16,418 bases of DNA from Acidobacteriota bacterium (GTDB lineage: Bacteria > Acidobacteriota > Polarisedimenticolia > QHYA01). Made by a program: the position numbers and the translations under genes. Every line of letters starts with the position of its first letter. Position 1 is the stretch's first letter. The stretch covers positions 1-16,418 of the forward strand of contig QHYA01000236.1 in assembly GCA_003223995.1 (NCBI GenBank), read 5' to 3'. Positions 7,230-14,460 of the stretch are shown one piece after another. The notes below the pieces were generated by a model that was given only the letters and a program-made list of their open reading frames with translations, ran no database searches and was not told the DNA's origin.

Positions 7230-7580
7230 TCACCGCACGCGCGCGAGGACGACGACGGAGTAGCCCACCGCGGTCCTCTCCCCCGCGTTGTGGTAGGAGT
7301 GACGTTGATCGCCCGGGAAAGCGAGGACGTCGCCGGGCTTGAGGCGCCAGGCCTCTCCCGCGGCCCTCAGGGTGATCTCCCCCGTCTCGCACGTCAGATA
7401 CTCACGCGTGCCGGGTGTGTGCGGAATACCGATCAACGTCGCGCGAGGGGGAATCTCGATCCGGTCCATCTCCATGCCGGGAATGGCATCTGGGAGCAGC
7501 CTCCGGACGGCGACGCTGCCGTTCCTGATGCGTGCGGGCAGGGACCCCTCCGCGCGTTGGAAGGATGCGCCGCCGCGCAT
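7230..7580 (-). CDS. Cupin-domain protein, 5'-truncated (XRE-cupin regulator remnant?)
   Basis: From the ATG at 7580 the minus frame gives 116 residues ending in a clear cupin_2 domain: IPPRATLIGIPHTPGTREYL, GEITLRAAGEAWRLKPGD, VLAFPGDQRHSYHN, then TAVGYSVVVLA. The metal-site pattern is only partly kept: the first cupin motif has His plus Glu in PHTPGTREYL and the second has His in QRHSYHN. In relatives I recall, this C-terminal half follows an N-terminal XRE helix-turn-helix, giving ligand-responsive repressors. No HTH is present here. The frame stays open to 7910, but upstream of ~7590 its translation is not protein-like and the opposite strand encodes something else. I therefore infer loss of the 5' half. 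A free single-domain cupin is possible. Confidence 0.6.
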   Translation of the reverse strand: MRGGASFQRAEGSLPARIRNGSVAVRRLLPDAIPGMEMDRIEIPPRATLIGIPHTPGTREYLTCETGEITLRAAGEAWRLKPGDVLAFPGDQRHSYHNAGERTAVGYSVVVLARVR

Positions 7581-7610
7581 GGCGGTCGCCTGGCCGCGGG
7601 AGAGGGAGAG

Positions 7611-7862
7611 ACCGGCCTGCGAATCGGCCCGGGCTTGTGCCGTCGTGTCGTTGACGGGCTGCTGACGGGGATGCACGAGCGTGAGACGAGCCACCACGAG
7701 CTCTTGCTGGCCTTCGCGGAACGCGCCCTTGTCGAGCGCGCACACGCCGCCGCGGCGGCGGCGGGCTACCTGACCCACGAGTTCGGCGACCGCTGCCTCA
7801 TCCTCGAGGACCATCCGGATCCGCGGAGACGCGACACCCCATCTCCGGGAAGGGACGCCTAG
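7611..7862 (+). pseudogene. C-terminal fragment of a QueA-like protein (tRNA ribosyltransferase-isomerase family)
   Basis: The plus frame reads GPGLCRRVVDGLLTGMHE, then TSHHELLLAFAERALVERAH, then AAGYLTHEFGDRCLILED, to a stop at 7862, with strong G/C at third positions. This matches the end of S-adenosylmethionine:tRNA ribosyltransferase-isomerases (QueA) and their homologues, in which a T/SH-x-LLxAxAG segment precedes a GYxxHEFGDxxLI (or YRFFSYGDAMLI) ending. Only about the last 75 residues are present. Nothing upstream on the plus strand belongs to it, because that DNA encodes the cupin on the other strand. It is therefore a 5'-truncated remnant without start or ribosome binding site. Recognition is from remembered family motifs. 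Confidence 0.55.
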
Positions 7863-7927
7863 ACGGTGTATTCCCGGCTTCCTTCGCAACGAGTGGATCC
7901 CCGCCTTCAAGTTGCTGCCCTGAGCTG

Positions 7928-10360
7928 CTACGCACCGGAGTTCTTCAGCCTCGAGCGGACGCGCTCACGAAAGGCCGCGTCATCCCACTTCTGCTCCCCC
8001 TGCCACGAGTCCAGCACGGCCCCGCCGGGGCCGATCAGGTAGGTTCGCGGCACGCGGTAGGAGAGGTCGACTTTTTCGGCGATGCCGCCCGCTGGGGCGT
8101 GGTACGAGCGCAGATCCGAACCCACGCGTTTCTGGAACCCCTGGATCTGAGGGCGCGCGTTCTCGTTCTCGACGGAGACGAGGATCAGGCGTCCCCCGGC
8201 TTCCTTCTCCACCCCGTCGCGGAAACGGAGGAGGCTGGGAAGCTCGCGCGCGCAAGGGACGCACCAGGTTGCCCAGAAATGGACGAGAGTGGGCCTGTCC
8301 ACGAGCGAGTCGAGTCCGACGCGCCTACCGTCAGGTCCCAGCACGGAGAAGTCCATCCTGGGACCGGACCGCGGCTCGCTCCCGCGGCAGGTCGCTCCCG
8401 TAGGAACGACCCGCGCCAGCTCCTTGGCCATCGCCTGATCGAACCCGTGCTCGTGCGCGTAGAACCATGCATCTTGGACCGTTCCGTCCGGGTCGATGAA
8501 GTAGAGGGTTGGAGTCGAGACGGTTCCGTACAGCTCCTCGACCGCGCGGTCGGGATCCTCCAGCACCACCCAGGAGATCCCCTGGCTGCGAAGGTAGGCT
8601 TCGGTGACTTTCCGGTGAGAGGGCTCATTCGGCCGCTCCGCCTTGATATGGGTCACGGAGACGACTTCTATCTTCCCCGGGTGCTCCTTCAGCCAGGCGA
8701 CCAGATGCGGGATCTCGACCTGGCAGTGGGCGCAGGTGGATGACCAGAAGATGAGCATCGTCGGAAGCCCCGAGGACGAGCGGCCCGCGAAGGTGAAGGA
8801 CTGGTTGCTGTTGAACTTCTTGAGCGTGAAGGACGGCGCGCACTTTCCGTAAAGCTCGGTCGCGGGATAATACGGGAACATGCGCTGGATCGTCGGGACG
8901 TCGCCACCCGCCGACAGTTTCTTCACGATCTCCTCCGCCGTCGCGTTCGCCGGCTGGACCACCAGCATCTGCCGCCGGTGCTTGATCTTGGCGATGACGA
9001 GAGCTCCTCTGGCGTCGAAGAGCGCCACGTTGGGGACATCGGCGACGTTCAGCGCGTTCGATACCTTGAAGTCGTCGTCCACCAGCAGAGGAAGGTCGAC
9101 CGGTTGGTCCATCATCGAGAAGTTTTCCCAGATCTCCTCGTCTTTCTGATCGCGCCTGCGTCCGGACACGGCGTAGACTTCGAAGGCGGATGCGCTCCCG
9201 CGGAAGAAGGGAGTCCACTCCATGAGCGCGCTCTCGGACTGCCGGTAGCCCGGCGCCCAGAAGATGAGAGCCAGCGGCTTCCCCTTCCCGAGGCGCGACT
9301 GCAAATCGAAAGGCTCGCTTTTCATCCCGCTCCTCCCTCCGGAAACTCGTCTCAGCGGACCTGCCAGGTGGTAGGGGGCGGCTGGCGGGGGGACCGCGGG
9401 CGGAGCGGGGGGCTCGGCCGCTGGTGCCTCCTGGCGGGCCGGAGGGGCGGGGCCCGGAGGGGCTCCCGCCGGAGGGGCGGCCCCTGAAGGAGCTTCTGCC
9501 GCAGGCGCCGAGGCGAACAGGGTAACGGGACGGAGGAGGCCCGGCAGCGGCGCCAGCTCGCCCCTCCTCGGACGGGGCGCCAGCGCACGCGAAATGGGCG
9601 GATCTCCGCCATCCGCGGTGCCTCCTTTCTGCGTCGGAGCCGGGACGGGTGCGGGAACGCCCGATTCATCCGCCGGCCCCGGGGCCGGCGTCCTCCCGCT
9701 CGGGTCCTGTGGGATCGCCGGCACCGTCGGACCCCCCTCGGACTCGATTCTTTCGATCTCCCGGGCGGTGGTTTTCTCCAGCCACGAGCGATAGCCTTTC
9801 TGCGCCGCGACTGTCACGCCCAGCGCCACCACGAAAAACCCCAACGCCCAGCGCAGCCCCCGGGGCCACGACCGGAGGTCAGCGAGGGTCCTCCCCAGCA
9901 GCGCGAGAGGCGATCGTCTCGCTGCCACGCTCGCCAGGATCGGGATGGAAACGTTCACCGCGTAGAGGCGCATACACCACAGACACAGGAAACCGATCTG
10001 CGTCTTGGAAATATAGAAGAGGAAGCCCGACAGCAGCGTGGCCAGGACCCCGATCGAGAAAGCGTATGCGAGGGCCGTCGATCGCGAACGATCCGCCCAC
10101 GTCAGCACCAGCACGAGGAGGTACGTCGGGACCGCGTAGGCCGCGATCGGGACACCCATCAGCTCCGACCAGGGGCTCGTGTTCACGACGTCGCAGTCGA
10201 CTGTTTCCGTGTGCGGGCAGTTCGCGAGCTTTGCCGTCGCATCCCCGTAGAGTTTGTTGTCATGGTGCCAGGCGAGGTAGCCGCTCACGCCGAGCCCTCC
10301 GGCCAGAAGCGCGCTCAAGAGCAAACGCGCGGCGGTTGCGGCCCAGTGGCGAGGGCTCAA
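7928..10360 (-). CDS. VKOR-thioredoxin fusion with three thioredoxin-like domains (disulfide/redox membrane protein)
   Basis: The protein has 810 residues. The TTG at 10360 (GGAA 9-12 bases upstream) is chosen because the frame opens just above it and no ATG or GTG fits. Residues 12-190 form a multi-pass vitamin K epoxide reductase domain: loop cysteines Cys48 and Cys56, Ser62 in VVNTSPW, GVPIAAYAVPTY, and the quinone-side pair Cys126-LW-Cys129, followed by another membrane segment near 170-185. A Pro/Ala-rich linker covers ~215-345. Three TlpA/thioredoxin-like domains follow. The first (~345-490) has APGYRQSE where the CxxC should be, so it has no redox pair. The second (~505-650) has CAHC and the third (~660-805) CVPC. 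VKOR homologues pass electrons from periplasmic thioredoxin-like partners to quinone in disulfide formation, and the fusion puts both in one chain. It is divergent from the MBOAT gene. Confidence 0.9.
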   Translation of the reverse strand: MSPRHWAATAARLLLSALLAGGLGVSGYLAWHHDNKLYGDATAKLANCPHTETVDCDVVNTSPWSELMGVPIAAYAVPTYLLVLVLTWADRSRSTALAYAFSIGVLATLLSGFLFYISKTQIGFLCLWCMRLYAVNVSIPILASVAARRSPLALLGRTLADLRSWPRGLRWALGFFVVALGVTVAAQKGYRSWLEKTTAREIERIESEGGPTVPAIPQDPSGRTPAPGPADESGVPAPVPAPTQKGGTADGGDPPISRALAPRPRRGELAPLPGLLRPVTLFASAPAAEAPSGAAPPAGAPPGPAPPARQEAPAAEPPAPPAVPPPAAPYHLAGPLRRVSGGRSGMKSEPFDLQSRLGKGKPLALIFWAPGYRQSESALMEWTPFFRGSASAFEVYAVSGRRRDQKDEEIWENFSMMDQPVDLPLLVDDDFKVSNALNVADVPNVALFDARGALVIAKIKHRRQMLVVQPANATAEEIVKKLSAGGDVPTIQRMFPYYPATELYGKCAPSFTLKKFNSNQSFTFAGRSSSGLPTMLIFWSSTCAHCQVEIPHLVAWLKEHPGKIEVVSVTHIKAERPNEPSHRKVTEAYLRSQGISWVVLEDPDRAVEELYGTVSTPTLYFIDPDGTVQDAWFYAHEHGFDQAMAKELARVVPTGATCRGSEPRSGPRMDFSVLGPDGRRVGLDSLVDRPTLVHFWATWCVPCARELPSLLRFRDGVEKEAGGRLILVSVENENARPQIQGFQKRVGSDLRSYHAPAGGIAEKVDLSYRVPRTYLIGPGGAVLDSWQGEQKWDDAAFRERVRSRLKNSGA

Positions 10361-10660
10361 CGAGATTGCTTCCGTAGCAATATCCGCATCGGAAAAGTAC
10401 TAAACCCATTCGGACATCGTCGCAAGAGCAGTCTCCCACAGAGCTCTCTCCGATGTGATGGCCGGAGGCTACCCGCACATGGGCCTCGCTCGTCTGGACG
10501 CCGCACGTCTCGCGAATCCGCGCGCGTCGCCGTATATCTCCAGGATCGCGAACGGGGCTTCTGGGTCGGCGACCATCGCGGGCAGGTCGTTTGACGGTGC
10601 CGACGCGGAAGTGATAAGAAATTAGGGCTTTCTGGCGGGGGCCTTCCACGGCACGGTAGC
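10361..10660. promoter_or_regulatory. Divergent intergenic region between VKOR and MBOAT genes
   Basis: These 300 bases separate two divergent starts. Minus-strand frames crossing it (10260-10649, 10357-10689) are Arg-rich, lack ribosome binding sites and are antisense shadows. No RNA gene or repeat is seen apart from the plus-strand promoter candidate at 10591-10618. Confidence 0.45.
10591..10618 (+). promoter_or_regulatory. Candidate sigma-70-type promoter for the MBOAT/SGNH operon
   Basis: TTGACG at 10591-10596 matches five of six -35 positions. GATAAG at 10613-10618, after a 16-base spacer, matches four of six -10 positions. It lies ~40 bases before the MBOAT start codon. The call is by eye and unsupported by other data. 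Confidence 0.35.
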
Positions 10661-12082
10661 ATGCTCTTCCATCGGGTCGATTTCCTCATCTTCTTCGCCG
10701 TGGTGTGGCTGGTCTACTCCGTCCTGGAGCACCGCTGGCAGAACCGCCTTCTCCTCGCTGCCAGCACGATCTTCTACGGCTCCTGGGACTGGCGCTTCCT
10801 CGGCCTCATCTATCTTTCCGCGGTCATCGACTACGCGGCTGGCTGGGCCCTCACCTACCATCCTCGGTGGCGCCGCTGGAGTCTGGCGGCCACGCTCTGC
10901 GGCAACCTGGGAATCCTGGGCTTCTTCAAGTACTTCGACTTCTTCACGGAAAGCCTGAACGTCTTCCTCGGGGCGTTCGGGCTCCGGGCGGACCTGCCCA
11001 CGCTGCACATCATCGTCCCCGCGGGGCTGTCGTTCTACACCTTCCAGACGATGTCCTACACGATCGACGTCTACCGAGGAAAGACGAAGGCCTGCCTCCA
11101 CTTCCCGACGTTCCTTCTGTACGTCATGTATTTCCCCCAGCTCGTTGCGGGACCGGTCGAGCGAGCCAACAGCCTCATCCCGCGTCTGGAGGCGCGCCGC
11201 CGCCTCACCTGGGAGCACGTATCGAACGGCTTCTGGTTCATCCTGCTGGGGCTGTTCAAGAAGATCGCGATCGCCGATCTGTGCGCCGAGCACGTGGACA
11301 AGGTCTTCAGCGACATCGGCAACGCCTCGATCCTCAAGATCGCGGGGGCCGCGACCGGCTTCCTGTTCCAGCTCTTCGCCGACTTTTCCGGCTACACCGA
11401 CATGGCCGTCGGCGTGAGCCTCCTGCTGGGCATCCAGCTCTCCCGCAGCTTCCGCCAACCGCTCCTCTCGACGAGTCTGTCGGATTTCTGGCGGCGTTGG
11501 AACATGACCCTGACCGGCTGGTTCCGGGAGTACCTGTACGAGCCGCTGAAGCAGCGACTGCCGGGACAGTTCGGCACCGACGCGACGCTGTTGCTGACCT
11601 TCACGCTGATCGGCCTCTGGCATGGAGCGAAGTGGACCTGGGTGCTCTGGGGCGTCCTGACCGGGTTTCTGATCATCGCCGAGCGGTACACCGAGCGTGG
11701 CCTGGGCCTGCCGCCCGCGGAGAGCCTCTCGGGATGGAGGCGCGTCGCCTACTCCGGCGTGCGGATCCCGATCGCTTTCTACCTTGTTGCGATCCCCGCC
11801 GTCTTCGCATTCCGCCTACCGAGCCTCGGCGAGCTGCCCCCGGCGGCGCCTCCCCTGGGCACGCTCGCGGACCTGCCGCTCGCATGGGAGCGGCTGTTCC
11901 CGTGGGTCAACACGTTCGTCCTGCTGCTGACCGTAGAGGCCGTCGGCGAGTGGCGGAAGATCTGGCCGACGCCGGGAGACTTCCACCCCGTCACGCGCTA
12001 CTTCCTCTATCTGTACATGTGCCTCTCGATTCTCGCGGCCGGGGGAAACCTGGACGTGCCGTATGTCTATTTTCAGTTTTGA
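10661..12082 (+). CDS. MBOAT-family O-acyltransferase (AlgI-like)
   Basis: The protein has 473 residues, from an ATG at 10661 with only a weak ribosome binding site. It is a polytopic membrane protein. Its N-terminus MLFHRVDFLIFFAVVWLVY and the following FYGSWDW, GLSFYTFQTMSYTIDVYRG, YFPQLVAGPVERA, DFSGYTDMAVGVSLLLGI and DFWRRWNMTLTGWFREYLY are hallmarks of the AlgI/DltB MBOAT subfamily. The conserved histidine is His321 in GLWHGAKWTW. AlgI-type proteins take an acyl, usually acetyl, group from a cytoplasmic donor and pass it across the membrane to a partner that acylates an exported polysaccharide or wall polymer. The next gene overlaps its end and supplies the probable partner. No polysaccharide synthase is nearby, so the acceptor glycan is unknown, and alginate is not implied. 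Confidence 0.93.
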   Translation: MLFHRVDFLIFFAVVWLVYSVLEHRWQNRLLLAASTIFYGSWDWRFLGLIYLSAVIDYAAGWALTYHPRWRRWSLAATLCGNLGILGFFKYFDFFTESLNVFLGAFGLRADLPTLHIIVPAGLSFYTFQTMSYTIDVYRGKTKACLHFPTFLLYVMYFPQLVAGPVERANSLIPRLEARRRLTWEHVSNGFWFILLGLFKKIAIADLCAEHVDKVFSDIGNASILKIAGAATGFLFQLFADFSGYTDMAVGVSLLLGIQLSRSFRQPLLSTSLSDFWRRWNMTLTGWFREYLYEPLKQRLPGQFGTDATLLLTFTLIGLWHGAKWTWVLWGVLTGFLIIAERYTERGLGLPPAESLSGWRRVAYSGVRIPIAFYLVAIPAVFAFRLPSLGELPPAAPPLGTLADLPLAWERLFPWVNTFVLLLTVEAVGEWRKIWPTPGDFHPVTRYFLYLYMCLSILAAGGNLDVPYVYFQF

Positions 12083-13247
12083 GTTCTTCAGGGGCTTCCG
12101 CCCGCGCCTTCCCGGCCCCGCCTTCGCGGCGGTCGCGACGCTCGTCTCGATGGAATTGCTTCTGAGGAGCGGCCTCGTCCACGCGCGCTTGAGGACCCCC
12201 GCGGGGGTCGTGGCGATCCCGGAGTCGATCCGCCAGCCGCTCCTCATCGGATTCGATCCCAACCCGCTCGTCCCCTCGGAGACCTGCGGCAACCTGATGC
12301 GGCCGAACTACTCGGGCATTCTCCGGGGGTCCGATTTCATCAACCGCGTCCACTTCAACAACTACGGCTTCCACGACACCGACTTCGTCCTCGAGAGGAG
12401 GAGCCCCGAAGTGCGGGTCGCCGTGATGGGGATGTCGCTGACGGCCGCCGAGCAGGTGCCGGTCGAGGGGACCTGGTTGTCCCGAGTCGAGGCCGGCCTC
12501 AACCTCGAAGGACGGTCCGCTCCGGTCAACATCATGAACTTCGGCGTCAACGGACACTTCCTTGCGAACACGAAGGCCGTCCTCCAGAGTGTCGTCCTGC
12601 CGTTCCACCCCGACCTTGTCGTCCTCCACATGGCCGAGAGGAACCTCGAGTCAGCGCGGATGGTCAAGGGGCTCCTCTACCGCGGTTACGCGATCCGGTA
12701 CGTGGATAGCTCGGATCTCCGGATGCACAGGCAGCGCGTGGACGCGGAGCTGACGTCGCTCCAGCACATCCCGATCCGGTACCTGCATCTGGCGCGCTTG
12801 TTCTGTCACTTGCGCGGCCGGCGGCCGATCATCCGGAACAACCAGATGAAACAGCTCGGCTCGGATGAGGCGGCTTTCTACGATCGCAAGCCGATCATCC
12901 TTGCGATGCGCGATATCTGCCGCCAGGCCGGCGTTCCTTTCACCGTGCTGATGTACGACCGGAAGCCGGACGAGATCCCGCTCGGCTGGTTCGACAAGTG
13001 CGGCATCCCCCAGGCCATCGACAAGGACTACATCGAGGTGAACGACAAGAAGCTCTACTGGGCGCGGGACATGCACCTGAACCAGCGCGGCAACGAGCTG
13101 TACGCCGAAGCCCTGCTCCCCGTCTTTCGCCGCTGGATCGACACGCTCGTGCTGGGGGGTGCGGCGCCGTCCCTGCGTGCGAACGGCGAGCAGTCGCGCA
13201 CCACCAAAGCGTTCTGTGGTGCTCCGCCCGGCGGTCCTCCCTCCTGA
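12063..13247 (+). CDS. SGNH-like membrane-anchored partner of the MBOAT acyltransferase (AlgJ/AlgX-like role)
   Basis: The protein has 394 residues. Its ATG at 12063 overlaps the end of the MBOAT gene by 20 bases, indicating translational coupling. A hydrophobic segment at ~18-36 is a signal anchor, putting the rest outside the membrane. SGNH-type motifs are present: Ser125 in VAVMGMSLTAAEQV (block I, GMS instead of GDS), NFGVNGH (the Gly/Asn blocks) and Asp336/His338 in RDMHLNQRGNELYAEAL (block V, DxHLNxxG). This fits an O-acetyltransferase or esterase that finishes the acyl transfer begun by the MBOAT protein. The last ~25 residues (after LVLGGAAPS) are low-complexity and may be non-conserved. 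It could instead be an esterase trimming the modification, but the overlap favours transfer. Confidence 0.87.
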   Translation: MSIFSFEFFRGFRPRLPGPAFAAVATLVSMELLLRSGLVHARLRTPAGVVAIPESIRQPLLIGFDPNPLVPSETCGNLMRPNYSGILRGSDFINRVHFNNYGFHDTDFVLERRSPEVRVAVMGMSLTAAEQVPVEGTWLSRVEAGLNLEGRSAPVNIMNFGVNGHFLANTKAVLQSVVLPFHPDLVVLHMAERNLESARMVKGLLYRGYAIRYVDSSDLRMHRQRVDAELTSLQHIPIRYLHLARLFCHLRGRRPIIRNNQMKQLGSDEAAFYDRKPIILAMRDICRQAGVPFTVLMYDRKPDEIPLGWFDKCGIPQAIDKDYIEVNDKKLYWARDMHLNQRGNELYAEALLPVFRRWIDTLVLGGAAPSLRANGEQSRTTKAFCGAPPGGPPS

Positions 13248-13346
13248 AGCGCGTCCCGCAAACAGGGCCATCGTCCTCTCCCGCTTCCCTCGCGTCGGGC
13301 TGCCGTCAACCTGTGAGAATTCCCGGACGGTAGCTGTCAGGATTTC

Positions 13347-13432
13347 TGGAACTCGCAGCACGAAGTCGTTCCCTCGAATCGAAACACTTCGAGCAAGGAG
13401 CGCGCCAACTCCTTGTGTGTCGTGGAATTCGC
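13347..13432 (+). promoter_or_regulatory. Pair of TGGAAYTCGC direct repeats, candidate activator sites (module A)
   Basis: TGGAACTCGC at 13347-13356 and TGGAATTCGC at 13423-13432 are 76 bases apart. The second lies 36 bases before the -24 GG. The same pair occurs in module B at nearly the same spacing, which supports a role as upstream activator sites. Confidence 0.45.
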
Positions 13433-13458
13433 GTCATGCGGACGACCGCTGCGAAGTC

Positions 13459-13473
13459 GGCCCAGTCCTTGCT
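13459..13473 (+). promoter_or_regulatory. Sigma-54-type -24/-12 promoter (module A)
   Basis: GG at 13459-13460, exactly ten bases, then GC at 13471-13472 followed by T: CGGCCCAGTCCTTGCTT. Compared with the TGGCACG-N4-TTGCW consensus it differs at the first T and the A. The matching site in module B keeps the same bases at the core positions. The transcript would start near 13484, leaving a ~175-base leader before the ATG at 13659. Confidence 0.6.
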
Positions 13474-13610
13474 TACGCAAGTCGTGGGCCGTTGAGAACA
13501 CGGTTCGAATTCAACCTGCGGCAGGGAGTGTGTCCCTATCGGCGCCGGCTGGGTCTCGAGTCGGCCTGATCTCACCCATGCAGCAAGAAGAAGCTCCCAT
13601 CAATTCCCAT

Positions 13611-13640
13611 GGTGCGGCCACGCTCGGAAGGGGCCGCACC
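13611..13640 (+). promoter_or_regulatory. Hairpin just before the ribosome binding site of the 13659 gene
   Basis: GGTGCGGCC at 13611-13619 and GGCCGCACC at 13632-13640 form a perfect 9-bp stem with a 12-base loop, ending three bases before the GGAGAAGGAGG ribosome binding region (13643-13653). It could stabilise the mRNA or affect initiation. Module B's gene has no equivalent, so it is specific to this gene. Confidence 0.4.
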
Positions 13641-13658
13641 GGGGAGAAGGAGGACCAA

Positions 13659-14396
13659 ATGTCTAAGTCTCGGATTCACGCATCGGAGTTCCCAGGTGGA
13701 GGGCTTCGGGCGTTCCGGATTGTGATGCTCGCGGTTCTCGGCCTGGCGCTTGCTGCGCCGGCCTTTGCCACAGGCAACGGTGCGCCAAGTGGCAGCCACT
13801 ACAACCTGAACATCATCGGCCATAACAACTGCCCTGGCGACGATTTGAAAGGGACGAACCGCCACGTCATCGACGTCTTTCTGAATTTCCATGACGGCAG
13901 CCAGAATGGGCAGACGGCGACGACTCTGGACAAGACGAACAAGATCTTCCTGGCCCCAGGGGACTTTCAGGTTCTGGACGGGAATGCCTGTGACGGCGAC
14001 GGCGCCAAGTTCCAGTTGCCCACCGATCCGTTTACCTGCCCGGCCACCGATCCGGCCTGCCTGAACACCGACCCGACGTTCCAGAATTACCTCGTCTATG
14101 CCCGGGCGCTCGGCAAGCCCGGCGGCCACGCGGAGATCACCACCTGCGCGACCGATCCCGCCACGGGCGAGATCGTCTGCTCCACGGAGAACGTCATGCT
14201 GGTCCGTCAGAAAGGCCAGAGCAAGTTCAAGAACTACACGAAGGAGCTCACGACGCTCTGCCTTGACACCGACACCACGCCGGGTTGTGACACACGTGTG
14301 GGAATCTTCGACGCTCCCTACCAGGACTTCTTCTGGGATTACGATAACTTCGGGCTACGCCTTGCCCAGCTCCGCTTCTATCCCATCGCCGACTAG
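13659..14396 (+). CDS. Exported protein of unknown function ('GSHYNLNIIG' type)
   Basis: The protein has 245 residues. The start is the ATG at 13659, five bases after AAGGAGG; the frame is open from 13413 but that part is leader DNA. Residues 1-37 form a signal peptide (hydrophobic IVMLAVLGLALAAPAFA). The mature protein begins with GSHYNLNIIGHNNCPGDD and has KIFLAPGDFQVLDGNACDGDG, VYARALGKPGGHAEITTCAT, VLVRQKG-like and FFWDYDNFGLRLAQLRFYP segments. I recall these from uncharacterised secreted proteins in environmental genomes, with no known function. Nine cysteines, several in CxxxPxC-like pairs, suggest disulfides. It is preceded by module A with its sigma-54-type promoter and followed by a strong hairpin, so it is probably monocistronic. 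Confidence 0.85.
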   Translation: MSKSRIHASEFPGGGLRAFRIVMLAVLGLALAAPAFATGNGAPSGSHYNLNIIGHNNCPGDDLKGTNRHVIDVFLNFHDGSQNGQTATTLDKTNKIFLAPGDFQVLDGNACDGDGAKFQLPTDPFTCPATDPACLNTDPTFQNYLVYARALGKPGGHAEITTCATDPATGEIVCSTENVMLVRQKGQSKFKNYTKELTTLCLDTDTTPGCDTRVGIFDAPYQDFFWDYDNFGLRLAQLRFYPIAD

Positions 14397-14412
14397 AGTG
14401 CGAGTAAGAACG

Positions 14413-14439
14413 GCCGGGGGACCTCTCGGGTCCCCCGGC
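14413..14439 (+). terminator. Strong hairpin terminator
   Basis: GCCGGGGGACC at 14413-14423 pairs with GGTCCCCCGGC at 14429-14439, a perfect 11-bp GC-rich stem with a 5-base loop, 17 bases after the stop of the exported protein. It has no clean T-run, but its strength and position fit termination or mRNA end protection. Confidence 0.7.
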
Positions 14440-14460
14440 TCACCGTCCTCGCTCTGTATC

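Larger units (their letters stand above)
13311..13590 (+). repeat. Promoter/leader module A (paralogous to module B)
   Basis: About 280 non-coding bases ahead of the exported protein at 13659 are related over their whole length to 15591-15875. Shared blocks in the same order: TTCCCGGACGGT, TGGAACTCG, TCGAAACACTTC, TGTCGTGGAATTCGCG, a -24/-12 element, a GAACNCGNTYCGAANTCAA stretch and GATCTCACCC. Similarity is strongest upstream of the -24/-12 element and weaker in the leader. Translation of the minus strand keeps frame in one copy but not in the other, so conservation is at DNA level. It most likely duplicated with its gene or is a shared regulatory region. Confidence 0.75.

Noticed and set aside
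7863..7920. TATTCCCGGCTTCC...GGATCCCCGCC segment similar to widespread GGATTCCCGC intergenic repeats
   Set aside because: Too degenerate and only one copy in the window; the arms do not form a clean stem.
13503..13516. GGTTCGAATTC stretch resembling a tRNA T-arm
   Set aside because: No matching acceptor, D or anticodon arms around it, and the counterpart in module B does not keep the pattern.
13306..13575. Minus-strand peptide (PRHTR, KCFDS, RPGILTG segments) that resembles one from module B
   Set aside because: In module B the matching peptides fall in two different frames, so the similarity reflects DNA-level homology and not a protein.
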